A DNA stretch of 64,000 nucleotides from Streptomyces griseocarneus (GTDB lineage Bacteria > Actinomycetota > Actinomycetes > Streptomycetales > Streptomycetaceae), in contig NZ_BNBL01000003.1 in NCBI RefSeq assembly GCF_014655595.1, positions 458,958-522,957 on the forward strand. Reading direction: 5' to 3'. Under the pieces are notes generated by a model. The model was not told where the DNA came from and searched no databases. It worked only from the letters and a program-made list of their open reading frames with translations. Below, in pieces: positions 16,264 through 25,808 of the stretch (the first letter of the stretch is position 1; the number at the start of each line of letters is the position of its first letter). Both the position numbers and the translations under genes were made by a program.

Positions 16264-17256
16264 TCAGCAGACCTCTTCCAGATCCCGCCATTCACGGGTG
16301 TCCGGGCTGTCGGCCACCCAGCCGTCGAGCAGGCCCCTGACCAGCCCCGCGGGCGCCGCGATGCCGCACTCGCGCTCGGGCACCCACAGGGAGCCCGAGC
16401 CGGAGCCGGCCGTGCGGTGGCCCAGCGGGCCGGGGTGGCCGGGCTCGCTGTGATCGTGCGGGTCGAGGTGCTCGCCGTCGCCCTCGTCGCTGGGCATCCG
16501 GCTCTCGGAGCACGTGCGGCACAGCAGGCGCACGGACGAGGACCAGTCCTCGGCGGCGAAGCCCGCGTCGGCCGCGAGCCGCTCGAGCGCGTCCCGGTCG
16601 GCCTCGGTGGCGGCCTCCAGCAGGACGACCCAGGTGGGCACGGGCGAAGGGGCCCACAGCTCGATCTCGTCGAAGACCGGGTACGAGGGCCCGGCGGCGG
16701 TCACCCGCTCGCCGTGCGGGACGCCGTCGTGCAGCACGACCTCGCCCCAGCGGCGGCCGGAGGAGGGCAGCGGAATGGACAGCACCTCGATGCGCGCCGG
16801 GTCGAGCCGGCGGCCCCAGACGACCTCCGCCTCGCCCTCCGGCGAGAGCCGCACGGCCGCGCTGCCCAGCTCCATCCCGGTCGGCTCACCGGCCGGGCCG
16901 CCCTCGCCGGGCACCCGCAGCCCGTACGCCTGCCAGGCGCGGCGGGCCAGCGGCCAGTCCTGCAGGGCGGTGGCGGCGATGCCGACGTTCCACCAGTCGG
17001 GCGCGCCGGTCTCGCGGTCCAGCAGCGCCACCGCGCGCAGCCCCGCGGCGCGGGCCTGCTCCCAGTCGTGCCGGAACTTGTGCAGCAGCGCGAGGTTGAA
17101 CCACGACTCGGACAGCCATGGCTCCATGTCGGCCGCGCGCGTCAGCAGCGCTCCCGCGTCCTCGTACCGGCCGTCGCCGATGAGCGTGAAGGCACGGTCG
17201 GTCGCCTGCCGCCACGAGGCGGAAGGCCGGTGCCGTACCTTGCCGAAGATCCTCAC
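16264..17256 (-). CDS. Tetratricopeptide-repeat protein
   Basis: A 330-aa protein starting at GTG 17256 (MRIFGKVRHRPSASW). Residues about 15-130 form TPR-like helical pairs (ATDRAFTLIGDGRYEDAGALLTRAA, WFNLALLHKFRHDWEQARAAG). The C-terminal part is mixed alpha/beta with a Cys pair LLCRTCSES and a later CGIAAPAG, perhaps a metal site. Function unknown. An upstream open frame to 17439 is not supported by a ribosome site. The 225 bp between it and the HD-domain gene hold no other credible gene. Confidence 0.82.
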   Translation of the reverse strand: MRIFGKVRHRPSASWRQATDRAFTLIGDGRYEDAGALLTRAADMEPWLSESWFNLALLHKFRHDWEQARAAGLRAVALLDRETGAPDWWNVGIAATALQDWPLARRAWQAYGLRVPGEGGPAGEPTGMELGSAAVRLSPEGEAEVVWGRRLDPARIEVLSIPLPSSGRRWGEVVLHDGVPHGERVTAAGPSYPVFDEIELWAPSPVPTWVVLLEAATEADRDALERLAADAGFAAEDWSSSVRLLCRTCSESRMPSDEGDGEHLDPHDHSEPGHPGPLGHRTAGSGSGSLWVPERECGIAAPAGLVRGLLDGWVADSPDTREWRDLEEVC

Positions 17257-17481
17257 GATTCCCGCCTGCCGGTTTCTGCGTGTTCTGCGTGCCACCACGC
17301 CGGATGGACCGGGCGGTGAAAGCCGCCCTGTCGGACCTCCTTGCCGACGACCCCGCGCACGACACCCCCCGGTTTCCGCTTTCTCGCCATTCTCTTCGTC
17401 TCTTCGCATCCAACCATGCCCCTTCGGACGCCCGCTCATTACCCGTGGGTTCGGCGGGCCAGTCCCCCTTCACCCCCGTTG

Positions 17482-19269
17482 TCACGGGCCGGATGGAGCG
17501 GGGCCGCCGCGCGCGAGCACCGCCGCGAGCGCCTCCACCACCCGGGGCTCGTGGTCGTGCGCGGTGGCCAGACGGAGGCGCTCGAGGGCGCGCAGCGGGC
17601 CGCACGCCGGGTCGCCGGCGAGGTCGTCGTAGGCGTTGACGGTCCGGACGATACGGGCGGTGAGCGGCTGGTCCCGGTACGGGTCCGCCTGCCGCTCGAC
17701 CGCCAGGACGACGTCCGCCGGTACGCCGGTCCGGCGGACCACGGCGCCGCCCAGCAGCGCGATGCGGCGGCGCTCCTCGGGCGGCAGCGGCTCGGTCGCC
17801 CCGGCGGGGACCGGCACCGGGAGGGAGAGCTGGCCGATGTCGTGCATCAGCGCGGCGTGCTCCACCACGGTGAGGTCGGCCCCCGACAGGCCCAGCTCGC
17901 GGCCGACGGCGCGGCCCAGCGTGGCGACCCGCCGGGCGTGTCCCGGCCGGGTGTAGCCGGCGATCTCGGTGGCGCGGGCCAGGGAGGCGACGGTCTGGCG
18001 GCGGGTGGCGCGCACGGCCTCGTAGCGGTGCGCGGACAGCTGCGTGACCAGCAGCGGAAGGCAGAACACCGGCAGGGCCCACAGCCCCGCCGCGGCCACG
18101 GCCAGCGTCATGACGACGCCGCCGGCGCCGATGGCCGAGCCGACGCCGGGGAGCGCCCTGAGCTCCTCGAGCAGGAGGACCCCGTACGGCCCGCCGCCGG
18201 CGCGGGAGCGGGTGATCGCCGCGGCCAGGACCGCGTCGCACAGGGCGGTCAGGGCCAGGAGCAGCAGGAGGAAGAGGGGGTAGTACGGGCTGGGGGCGCA
18301 GCCGTGCAGCGGCTGGAAACAGACGGCGGCGAAGGCGGCGTTGAGCACCCGGCGCGCGAGCCGGTCGAGCGCGGGCGGGCGGCCCACGGCTCCGGCGAGG
18401 GTGGCGCCGAGCACGACGGCGACGACCTGGGCGGCGCCGTGCGAGGCCGGCTCGCCGCCGACCTCGCCGAGCAGGGCGTACGCGAGGGTGCCGGCGGACC
18501 CCACGGGCGCGGTCTCCCGCGCTCCGGCGCCCGCCCGCGGCGTGCGCCGGGCGGCCTCGCCGAGCGCGATCAGCACGCCGTAGGCCAGGGCCACGTGCGG
18601 CTGGGCCACTCCCCGCCACGCCGTCCACGCCAGGGCGAGGACCGCCGTGACCCCGGCGAGGGCGTGCACCCCCCGCGCGAGCCCCCCGGCGGGGAGCCGG
18701 CCGCGCCCGCCGGAGCCGCCGGGAGCGCCGGCAGTGCCGGGAGCGCTCCACTCCGGCGTGTCGGGCGCGGCGCGGCGCGGACCGCGGTCGCCCGCTTCCG
18801 CCGGCGTGCCGGGCCGGTAGGGCGCGGCCGGAGCGGAGGGCCCGCCGTCCGGGCCGGGCCGGGGTGCCTGGGGGGCCGTGCCCCGGGCGCCACCGGGCCC
18901 ACCGGCCGTCGGCTCCGAGGCTCCCGGACCGGGCCACGGTGCGTGGGGGGCCGTGCCCCGCGTCCCGCCACCGGCCGGTGGCTCCGGTGCGCGCCGGCCG
19001 GGCGGGGCCGGGGCGGGCCCGCGGCCACGTACGCCGGCGCACGGCGAGACGCCGCCCGCCTCCGGAGCGCCGCCGCCCCACCCCCGGGCGGACCGCTCCC
19101 CGGGGGGCGCCTGCGCGCCGGGCCGCTCGGGGCCGGACTGGGCCGTCGAGGCGGCCGGGCAGGCGCCCGGGGGCCCGGCCCCGGGCGCGGCGGCCGCGGA
19201 CGGGTCCGCGGCCGCCCGGCAGGCCGGTGCGTCACAGCAGGTCAGGCCCTGCGGCGGTCGTGTTCTCAT
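17482..19269 (-). CDS. Membrane HD-domain protein with degenerate HD-GYP motif
   Basis: 595 aa. The first 180 residues are a low-complexity Pro/Gly/Ala-rich segment; a membrane region of several helices follows (about 200-400, including the run PLFLLLLLALTALCDAVL), then a C-terminal HD domain (about 410-590). The HD pair is present (HAALMHDIGQLSLP), but the HHERxDGxGYP block of true HD-GYP phosphodiesterases is absent and replaced by VERQADPYRDQP. It may be a catalytically altered or regulatory paralogue of the gene just upstream. Its ATG overlaps the preceding stop by 4 bases (ATGA), which fixes the start. Confidence 0.85.
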   Translation of the reverse strand: MRTRPPQGLTCCDAPACRAAADPSAAAAPGAGPPGACPAASTAQSGPERPGAQAPPGERSARGWGGGAPEAGGVSPCAGVRGRGPAPAPPGRRAPEPPAGGGTRGTAPHAPWPGPGASEPTAGGPGGARGTAPQAPRPGPDGGPSAPAAPYRPGTPAEAGDRGPRRAAPDTPEWSAPGTAGAPGGSGGRGRLPAGGLARGVHALAGVTAVLALAWTAWRGVAQPHVALAYGVLIALGEAARRTPRAGAGARETAPVGSAGTLAYALLGEVGGEPASHGAAQVVAVVLGATLAGAVGRPPALDRLARRVLNAAFAAVCFQPLHGCAPSPYYPLFLLLLLALTALCDAVLAAAITRSRAGGGPYGVLLLEELRALPGVGSAIGAGGVVMTLAVAAAGLWALPVFCLPLLVTQLSAHRYEAVRATRRQTVASLARATEIAGYTRPGHARRVATLGRAVGRELGLSGADLTVVEHAALMHDIGQLSLPVPVPAGATEPLPPEERRRIALLGGAVVRRTGVPADVVLAVERQADPYRDQPLTARIVRTVNAYDDLAGDPACGPLRALERLRLATAHDHEPRVVEALAAVLARGGPAPSGP

Positions 19270-20609
19270 CCGGGACCACCCCGGTCCGTACGGTCGCCCG
19301 CCGCAGGCGGACCCACGGGGGCACCCGGGACGGAACAGTGATCAACAGGGACGTTTCGGCTGGACGGAATGACAGCTTCCGGTCGCCAGCCATGGCGGTC
19401 GAGGGCGCGCACCAGCGCGTCGACCATGCGGGGGTCGAAATGGGAACCGGAGCAGCGGTCGAGCTCCGCCAGGGCCACCGGCACGGGCCGGGCGCGGCTG
19501 TAGCTGCGGGTGGAGGTCATCGCGTCGAAGGCGTCGGCCACGGCCACCACCCGGGCGAACTCGGGGATCTGACGGCCCGCCAGGCCGTAGGGGTAGCCGG
19601 TGCCGTCCAGCCGCTCGTGGTGGTGGAGGATCGCGGCGCGGGCCTCGTCGAGGAAGCCGATGCCCCGGACCATCTCATGGCCGTACTCGGGATGGAGCTC
19701 GATGATCCGGCGCTCCTCGGGCGTGAGCGGGCCGTCCTTGCGCAACACCCCGGTGGGCACGGCCAGTTTGCCGACGTCGTGCAGCGTGCCGGCGAAGCGC
19801 AGTGCCTCGAGGCGGTCGCCGCCGATGCCCAGCTCGCGGGCGATCAGCACGGACGCCCGGCCGACGCGCTCGCTGTGGCCCCGGGTGTAGCGGTCCTTGA
19901 GGTCGACGGCCTGCACCAGCGCGCGCACCGTGGCCTGGTGGGCCGCCCGCTCGCGGCGGCAGCGGCCCTGGACCCAGGAGGCGACCGACACCGGCAGCAG
20001 GGCCAGCAGGGCCGCCGGGGCCCCGTAGGGGCTGTGCCACAGCAGCGCCGTCATCAGCCCCGTCGGCCCGTGGGCCAGCGCCGGCAGGAGCGCCGCCGGC
20101 ACCGGCCCCCGCCAGGCCGTCCGCGGTGAGCGGCCCTCGGCGGTGACCAGCACGCCGCCGTCCAGGACGGCGGCGACGAGGGCGAGGACGAGTCCGGCGG
20201 CGACGGCCGGAACCAGCGCGGCGGGGACGCCGGCCGCGTCGGGCACGCGGGGGGCGCCCGGCCCGGGACCGTAGACGTACGAGGCCGCGGCGGTCGCCAG
20301 CGAGGACTGCGCCGCGTGCCACAGCCGCCGCACCCACACGGGGCGCCGGCCCACCCGTCCCATGAGCGCCCCGGGCACCGGCACGAGGGCGGCGGCCGCG
20401 GGCGGAAGCAGCACCGCCGCGGCGACCAGCACCGGCGGCGTCAGGGGGCGGCGCGGCAGCCGCTCGGCCACGGCGCAGACGGCGGCGAGGAGAACCACCT
20501 CGCCCCAGGGCACGGCCGGGCCGCCGCGTACGGCGGGCGCGGCGCACACCGCGGCGGCGAGCACGGCGCACGCGATATACGCGCGCGCCGCCGCCGGAAG
20601 TGCCCACAT
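19266..20609 (-). CDS. Membrane HD-GYP domain phosphohydrolase
   Basis: 447 aa from the ATG at 20609, chosen because GGGGAGG precedes it; an upstream ATG at 20636 has no ribosome site. The N-terminal half has about six hydrophobic helices (YIACAVLAAAVCAAPAV onward). The C-terminal half (about 230-430) is a complete HD-GYP domain: TLHDVGKLAVP, HPEYGHEMV, HHERLDGTGYPYGL and VADAFDAMTSTRSY. HD-GYP domains typically hydrolyse cyclic di-nucleotides such as c-di-GMP; activity here is inferred. Together with the overlapping degenerate paralogue it forms a two-gene unit downstream of rsrA. Confidence 0.9.
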   Translation of the reverse strand: MWALPAAARAYIACAVLAAAVCAAPAVRGGPAVPWGEVVLLAAVCAVAERLPRRPLTPPVLVAAAVLLPPAAAALVPVPGALMGRVGRRPVWVRRLWHAAQSSLATAAASYVYGPGPGAPRVPDAAGVPAALVPAVAAGLVLALVAAVLDGGVLVTAEGRSPRTAWRGPVPAALLPALAHGPTGLMTALLWHSPYGAPAALLALLPVSVASWVQGRCRRERAAHQATVRALVQAVDLKDRYTRGHSERVGRASVLIARELGIGGDRLEALRFAGTLHDVGKLAVPTGVLRKDGPLTPEERRIIELHPEYGHEMVRGIGFLDEARAAILHHHERLDGTGYPYGLAGRQIPEFARVVAVADAFDAMTSTRSYSRARPVPVALAELDRCSGSHFDPRMVDALVRALDRHGWRPEAVIPSSRNVPVDHCSVPGAPVGPPAAGDRTDRGGPG

Positions 20610-20786
20610 GGCGCGTCCTCCCCGACCCTTGGACATGGCGTCTGGATGGGGAGAATAGGCTCAGGAAAGCCCGGAAAACCGCGCACGGGGAATCCGCCGT
20701 CCGTTCGGGTGACGTTCCCCGGTGCGGTGGTTTGGATCACTGCCGTCGCAGGATCCGGCCCGCGCCGCGAGCGCGGCGCGCGGACG

Positions 20787-21107
20787 TCAGTCCTGCTGCG
20801 CGGCCTCGGCGGCCCTGGCCTCGGCCACCACGTCCTGCTCGGGCACCGCGTGCCCGGCCCGGATGAGGTCGATGCGGCCCATCACCTTCGAGCGGAGGTC
20901 GGCCGGCACGTCGTCATGGCCGCAGCAGCGCTTGACCAGCTTCTTCACCGCCTGCTCGAGCCCGTACTTCTCCAGGCACGGCGAGCACTCGTCGATGTGC
21001 ACCTCGAACTTGGCGCAGTCGCCTTCGGGCATCTCGTGATCGAGGTACTCGTAGAGGTGGTCGAGGACTTCAGAGCAGTCCGTCTCGTGCGGGTCTCCGC
21101 AGCTCAT
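20787..21107 (-). CDS. rsrA: RsrA, zinc-binding redox-sensitive anti-sigma factor
   Basis: 106-aa ZAS-family anti-sigma factor that holds SigR inactive until disulfide stress oxidises it and releases zinc. Cys11, His37, Cys41 and Cys44 occur at exactly the numbers recalled for S. coelicolor RsrA (HxxxCxxC core HIDECSPC). Additional cysteines sit at 3, 31, 61 and 62. The ATG overlaps the sigR stop (ATGA), so the antagonist is made in step with its sigma factor. Start fixed by that overlap and by the family N-terminus MSCGD. Confidence 0.97.
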   Translation of the reverse strand: MSCGDPHETDCSEVLDHLYEYLDHEMPEGDCAKFEVHIDECSPCLEKYGLEQAVKKLVKRCCGHDDVPADLRSKVMGRIDLIRAGHAVPEQDVVAEARAAEAAQQD

Positions 21108-21790
21108 GAGTCCGAGCCTTTCCGATTGTGCGACTCGTCGGAACCGTTCTGCGCGGGAGCGGTCCCGGCCGGGACCAGACCGCGCTCGCGTGCGTAGTCC
21201 TCCAGCAGTCCGCGCAGCTGCCGGCGACCCCGGTGCAGCCGGGACATCACCGTGCCGATGGGGGTACCCATGATGTCCGCGATCTCCTTGTAGGCAAAGC
21301 CCTCCACGTCCGCGAGGTAGACCGCTATGCGGAACTCCTCGGGAATGGCCTGAAGGGCCTCCTTGACGTCGGAGTCGGGAAGGTGGTCGAGCGCCTGGGA
21401 CTCGGCGGAGCGCAGTCCGGTCGACATGTGCGACTCGGCGCGCGCCAGCTGCCAGTCCTCGATCTCCTCGGACGCGCTGCGCAGCGGCTCGCGCTGCTTC
21501 TTGCGGTACGAGTTGATGAAGGTGTTGGTCAGGATGCGGTAGAGCCACGCCTTGAGGTTCGTACCGTCACGGAACTGGTGGAAGGACGCGTAGGCCTTGG
21601 CATACGTCTCCTGCACCAGGTCCTCGGCGTCCGCCGCGTTGCGCGTCATGCGCAGGGCGGCCGAGTACATCTGGTCGAGGAAGGTCAGGGCGTCGCGCTC
21701 GAAGCGCGCGTTGCGCTCCGCCGCGCTCTCGGCAGGCTCCCGCTTGCGGTTGTCGTCGGCCCCCGCGTCGATCCCAGTGACCGGACCCAC
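21104..21790 (-). CDS. sigR: SigR, thiol-stress ECF sigma factor
   Basis: ECF RNA polymerase sigma factor of the thiol/disulfide stress response. 228 aa from the GTG at 21790 ([10 protein letters not shown]). Region 2 includes [20 protein letters not shown] and [17 protein letters not shown]; region 4 includes [44 protein letters not shown]. An in-frame ATG at 21955 would give a form exactly 55 residues longer, matching the unstable long isoform (sigma-R') known from S. coelicolor and made from the stress-induced promoter p2. Transcribed with rsrA. Confidence 0.96.
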   Translation of the reverse strand: MGPVTGIDAGADDNRKREPAESAAERNARFERDALTFLDQMYSAALRMTRNAADAEDLVQETYAKAYASFHQFRDGTNLKAWLYRILTNTFINSYRKKQREPLRSASEEIEDWQLARAESHMSTGLRSAESQALDHLPDSDVKEALQAIPEEFRIAVYLADVEGFAYKEIADIMGTPIGTVMSRLHRGRRQLRGLLEDYARERGLVPAGTAPAQNGSDESHNRKGSDS

Positions 21791-22004
21791 CTCCTCCAAC
21801 AACACGGCGGCGCCCGGACCGGACCCGCTCGAATCGGAGAATAGACGACGATCCGGTGCGCTCGCCGCTCCGGCCAGGGCCGACTGGGCCACACCCATGA
21901 CCGCCCAACCCGGGTCGGCCGTCTGCGGGCGGGACGGGCATGCGATCGAACCCATGCGGGGAGCTCCCATTCCTTCGTCTGTGCCGGTACGTGATACAGA
22001 GACC

Positions 22005-22033
22005 ACAACAGCGGCACCCGGTGGATCATTCCC
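22005..22033 (-). promoter_or_regulatory. Sigma-R-dependent autoregulatory promoter (sigRp2)
   Basis: On the minus strand GGGAAT (22033-22028), an 18-bp spacer, then GTTGTG (GTT at 22009-22007). This matches the sigma-R consensus GGGAAT-N18-GTT. It lies about 50 bp upstream of the ATG for the long SigR isoform, as expected for positive autoregulation. Confidence 0.85.
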
Positions 22034-22094
22034 GCCCGGACGAAGGCCGCCCAAGGGGCCCTTGCGGACCGCCCTTGACCGCCCCGGACCCGCG

Positions 22095-22736
22095 CTAGAT
22101 CGCCTTCAGCCACATCCCGGCCGCACGGGTGATCACTTCCAGCGCCTCCTCCTGGGTGACGTCCGCCTTCTTCGGCACCGCGAAGCCGTGGTCGCCGTGC
22201 GGCACGACGACGGGCTCGGTGCCGGCCGGGAACTCCTCGGGGCGGCCGAACGGGTCGCGCTCGCCCTGCACCACGAGCACCGGCACCCCGGCGCCGGCCA
22301 GCTCGTCCGCGCGGGAGCGCTCCGGCTTGCCCGGCGGGTGCAGGGGGAAGCTCAGCGCGAGCACGGCCGCGGCGCCGAGCTCCGCCGCCGTGCGGCAGGC
22401 GACGCGGGCGCCCGCGCTGCGGCCGCCGGCCACGACCGGCACCCCCGGTGCGGCGAGGGCGGGCCACACGGCCCGCCAGGCCGCGTCGAGTGCCGCCGGC
22501 GCGGGGGCGACCTTCTTGCCGGCCACCCGCCAGGGCTGTTCGACCAGGGCGACGCTCACCCCGTCGGGCGGCAGGGCGGCCGCGAGCGCCCGCAGGTCGC
22601 GGGCCTCGACGCCGCCGCCCGCGCCGTGCCCGAGGGCGAGCACGAGCCGCGCACGGGGGGCGAGGTGCCAGTGGACGCGGGCGTCGCCGGCGGGGGTGGG
22701 CACGTCCTGGACGGTCTGCTCGATGGCTGGAGTCAC
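22095..22736 (-). CDS. Alpha/beta hydrolase, dienelactone/KANL3-like
   Basis: 213-aa alpha/beta hydrolase. Motifs: [10 protein letters not shown] (oxyanion region), [10 protein letters not shown] (nucleophile elbow, G-x-S-x-G with Ser about 107), GERDPFG (acid) and PHGDHGF (catalytic His). Substrate unknown. The GTG at 22736 is the likely start although GGAGG is only one base away; no other in-frame start lies nearby. It is downstream of the SRAP gene on the same strand. Confidence 0.85.
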   Translation of the reverse strand: MTPAIEQTVQDVPTPAGDARVHWHLAPRARLVLALGHGAGGGVEARDLRALAAALPPDGVSVALVEQPWRVAGKKVAPAPAALDAAWRAVWPALAAPGVPVVAGGRSAGARVACRTAAELGAAAVLALSFPLHPPGKPERSRADELAGAGVPVLVVQGERDPFGRPEEFPAGTEPVVVPHGDHGFAVPKKADVTQEEALEVITRAAGMWLKAI

Positions 22737-22780
22737 GCCTCCATCCTGCCGGGCGGTCCGCCCGGAGCGGCGAGCGCCGC

Positions 22781-23605
22781 TCAGAACAGCGTCGACTCCT
22801 CCGGCGCGGGCAGTTCCTTCAGCAGCTCGGGCCCGTTGTTGCGGACGTCGCTGACGGCGGTGGCGACGGGGTACGCCCGCAGCAGCCCGGAGGGCGGGGG
22901 CGCCAGCAGCGGCAGCAGCTCCTCCGGTTCGGTGCGCGCCGGGTCGAGCCACGTCGCCCACCGCTCGGGCGGCAGCACCAGCGGCATCCGCGGGTGGATC
23001 TCCGACAGCGAGCGCGGTCCGGGCTCCGGCGACTCCCCCGCCCCCGCGAACGGCTCCCTGTCGGCCTCGGTGGTGATCACCGAGCACGTCGCCCACCAGG
23101 CCCGGGGGTGGTCGGGCGGCAGCGTCGGGTCGCGCCAGAACTCGTACACCCCGGCCATCGCCATGACCGAGCCGTCGGCCGGGGTGACGAAGTACGGCTG
23201 CTTGCGGGCGCGCTTGCGGCGCCCCTTCTCCTCCAGCTCGCGCTCCGCCTCGCCGGTGACCCACTCGTAATAGCCGTCCGCCGGGAGCAGGCAGCGCCGC
23301 GCCCCGAAGGCCCGCCGGAAGGACGGCTTCTCATGGACCGTCTCCGCGCGAGCGTTGATCATCCGCGCCGCGCCCTCCGGGGTCTTCGCCCACGACGGCA
23401 CCAGCCCCCAGCGCAGGGCACGAAGCTGACGAACCGGACGCCGGTCCGCTGCGTCTTTCACAGGACGCTCGAGCACCGCGTAGACGCTCTTCGTCGGCGC
23501 CACGTTCCAGTCCGGAGCCAGCGTCTCCTCCGGTTCCCACTTCTCCACCCCGAAGAGCCCGGCCAGGTCCTCCGGCCGCCGGCTCGCCGCATATCGACCG
23601 CACAT
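22781..23605 (-). CDS. SRAP (YedK/HMCES) abasic-site DNA-protein crosslink protein
   Basis: SOS response-associated peptidase family, 274 aa. It begins MCGRYAASR; the Cys at position 2, exposed after Met removal, is the residue that crosslinks to abasic sites in single-stranded DNA. NARAETVHEKPSF (Asn and Arg contacts), CLLPADGYYEW (Glu) and MPLVLPPERW are also visible. The start at 23605 is chosen so that Cys becomes N-terminal; an ATG three codons earlier would block this. Divergent from the metalloprotease gene. Confidence 0.93.
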   Translation of the reverse strand: MCGRYAASRRPEDLAGLFGVEKWEPEETLAPDWNVAPTKSVYAVLERPVKDAADRRPVRQLRALRWGLVPSWAKTPEGAARMINARAETVHEKPSFRRAFGARRCLLPADGYYEWVTGEAERELEEKGRRKRARKQPYFVTPADGSVMAMAGVYEFWRDPTLPPDHPRAWWATCSVITTEADREPFAGAGESPEPGPRSLSEIHPRMPLVLPPERWATWLDPARTEPEELLPLLAPPPSGLLRAYPVATAVSDVRNNGPELLKELPAPEESTLF

Positions 23606-23646
23606 GAGTGCCACACTGCCACGAAGACGCTAGGAGCGGCTCAGAA

Positions 23647-24372
23647 ATGGACAACAGCACCACCGCCACCGACCTGTGGGACCGTTCCTCGAGCGTCTTC
23701 GGCACCCAGCCGCACCCCTCGGTCTGGCTCATAGCCGCCACCGCCGTCGTCGCGCTGGCCGCGGTGACCCCGCACGCGGTGTGGCGGATCACGCGCAACG
23801 CCGTCACCATCGCCCATGAGGGCGGTCACGCCCTGGTGGCCCTGCTCAGCGGGCGGCGCCTGGACGGCATCCGGCTGCACTCCGACACCTCGGGGCTGAC
23901 CGTCTCCCGGGGCCGGCCGACCGGCATCGGGATGATCCTCACCGCGGCCGCCGGCTACACCGCCCCCTCCCTGCTCGGCCTGGGCGGGGCCTGGCTGCTG
24001 GCCGCCGGGCACATCACCGCCCTGCTGTGGGGGGCGGCGGCGCTGCTGGCCGCGATGCTGGTGATGATCCGCAACGCCTACGGCGCGCTGACCGTGGTGC
24101 TCGCGGGGGCCGCGTTCGTGCTGGTGTCGTGGCTGACGGGGCCCGCCGTGCAGGCGGCGTTCGCCTACGGGGTGGTGTGGTTCCTGCTGCTGGGCGGCGT
24201 CCGGCCGCCCTTCGAGCTGCAGGGCAAGCGCCGGCACGGCGGTGCCCGGGACTCCGACGCGGACCAGCTGGCGCGGCTGACGAACCTGCCCGCGGCGGTG
24301 TGGCTGGGGCTGTTCCACGTGGTGACCCTGTGCTGCCTGAGCGGGGGCGGGCGCTGGCTGCTGGGGCTGTGA
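23647..24372 (+). CDS. M50-family membrane metalloprotease
   Basis: 241-aa membrane protein with about six hydrophobic segments and an HEGGH zinc motif at residues 57-61 (TIAHEGGHALVALLSGRR), the M50B arrangement. RNAYGALTVVLAGA in a later helix probably supplies the third zinc ligand region, though the usual N-x-x-P-x-x-x-x-D-G is not obvious. A role in intramembrane proteolysis is inferred from the family. ATG at 23647 with AGGAGCGG upstream. Located 49 bp ahead of aroA on the same strand. Confidence 0.85.
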   Translation: MDNSTTATDLWDRSSSVFGTQPHPSVWLIAATAVVALAAVTPHAVWRITRNAVTIAHEGGHALVALLSGRRLDGIRLHSDTSGLTVSRGRPTGIGMILTAAAGYTAPSLLGLGGAWLLAAGHITALLWGAAALLAAMLVMIRNAYGALTVVLAGAAFVLVSWLTGPAVQAAFAYGVVWFLLLGGVRPPFELQGKRRHGGARDSDADQLARLTNLPAAVWLGLFHVVTLCCLSGGGRWLLGL

Positions 24373-24421
24373 CCGGGCTTCTCGTACCGAACCACGACGA
24401 GAACGTCAGTAAGGTAAGGGC

Positions 24422-25792
24422 ATGACCGAGAGCCCCGTGCACCCCGACCTCTGGCCCGCTCCGTTCGCCACCGGAGCGGTCGACGCGACCGTCACCGTAC
24501 CCGGCTCGAAGTCGGTCACCAACCGCGCGCTGGTCCTGGCCGCGCTCGCCGCCGAGCCGGGCTGGGTGCGCCGCCCGCTGCGCTCGCGCGACACCGTGCT
24601 GATGGCGGACGCCCTGCGCGCCCTGGGCGTCGGCATCGAGGAGACCGTCTCCTCCAGCTCCACCGTCGCGGACAGCTCCGACACCACCGGCGAGGCCTGG
24701 CGGATCATCCCCGCCCGGCTGCACGGCCCGGCCACCGTCGACGTCGGCAACGCCGGCACCGTCATGCGCTTCGTGCCGCCCGTCGCGGCCCTCGCCGACG
24801 GCCCGGTGCGCTTCGACGGCGACCCCCGCAGCTACGAGCGCCCCCTGCACGGCGTGATCGACGCGCTGCGCGCCCTGGGCGCCCGCATCGACGACAACGA
24901 CCGCGGCGCGCTCCCCCTGACCGTGCACGGCGCGGGCGCGCTGGACGGCGGCCCGGTGGAGATCGACGCCTCCTCGTCCTCCCAGTTCGTCAGCGCGCTG
25001 CTGCTCTCCGGCCCGCGCTTCAACCAGGGCGTCGAGGTCCGCCACGTCGGCTCCGTCCTGCCGTCGATGCCGCACATCCGCATGACCGTGGACATGCTGC
25101 GCTCGGCCGGCGCCCAGGTCGACACCCCCGAGTCCGGGGGCGAGCCCAACGTCTGGCGCGTCTCCCCCAGCGCCCTGCTGGGCCGCGACCTGGTCGTGGA
25201 GCCCGACCTGTCCAACGCCGCGCCGTTCCTGGCCGCGGCCCTGGTCACCGGCGGCCGGGTCACCATCCCGGACTGGCCCGAGCGCACCACCCAGCCGGGC
25301 GACGCGCTGCGCGAGATCTTCACCGCCATGGGCGGCAGCTGCGAGCTCACCGAGGCCGGCCTGACCTTCACCGGCACCGGCCGCATCACCGGCATCGACG
25401 CCGACCTCAACGAGGTCGGCGAGCTCACCCCGGTCATCGCGGCCGTGGCCGCCCTGGCCGACTCCGAGTCCGTCCTGCGCGGCATCGCCCACCTGCGACT
25501 GCACGAGACCGACCGGCTGGCCGCCCTGGCCAAGGAGATCAACGAGCTCGGCGGCGACGTCACCGAGACCGAGGACGGGCTGCGCATCCGCCCGCGCACC
25601 CTGCACGGCGGTGTCTTCCACACCTACGACGACCACCGGCTGGCCACCGCCGCCGCCGTCATCGGCCTGGCCGTCGACGGCGTGGAGGTGGAGAACGTGG
25701 CGACCACCGCCAAGACCCTTCCCGACTTCCCGGAGCTGTGGACCGGGATGCTCGGCTCCGTCGCGGGGGCGACGTCGGTGCCGAGAAGCTGA
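24422..25792 (+). CDS. aroA: 3-phosphoshikimate 1-carboxyvinyltransferase (EPSP synthase)
   Basis: Sixth step of the shikimate pathway: joins shikimate-3-phosphate and phosphoenolpyruvate. 456 aa. [17 protein letters not shown] (substrate Lys/Ser), [14 protein letters not shown] (PEP-binding loop; usual form LGNAGTA-x-R), [14 protein letters not shown] and [18 protein letters not shown] (variant of the usual KESDR) are visible. These variants are common in actinobacterial enzymes. ATG at 24422 with AAGGTAAGGG close upstream. rsgA follows after 16 bp, so the two are probably cotranscribed. Confidence 0.96.
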   Translation: MTESPVHPDLWPAPFATGAVDATVTVPGSKSVTNRALVLAALAAEPGWVRRPLRSRDTVLMADALRALGVGIEETVSSSSTVADSSDTTGEAWRIIPARLHGPATVDVGNAGTVMRFVPPVAALADGPVRFDGDPRSYERPLHGVIDALRALGARIDDNDRGALPLTVHGAGALDGGPVEIDASSSSQFVSALLLSGPRFNQGVEVRHVGSVLPSMPHIRMTVDMLRSAGAQVDTPESGGEPNVWRVSPSALLGRDLVVEPDLSNAAPFLAAALVTGGRVTIPDWPERTTQPGDALREIFTAMGGSCELTEAGLTFTGTGRITGIDADLNEVGELTPVIAAVAALADSESVLRGIAHLRLHETDRLAALAKEINELGGDVTETEDGLRIRPRTLHGGVFHTYDDHRLATAAAVIGLAVDGVEVENVATTAKTLPDFPELWTGMLGSVAGATSVPRS

Positions 25793-25808
25793 GAGACCTG
25801 GAAGCACC

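Noticed and set aside
17257..17481. A possible small plus-strand gene between the TPR and HD-domain genes
   Set aside because: It has no ribosome site, runs antisense into the HD gene and becomes Arg/Pro-rich low complexity.
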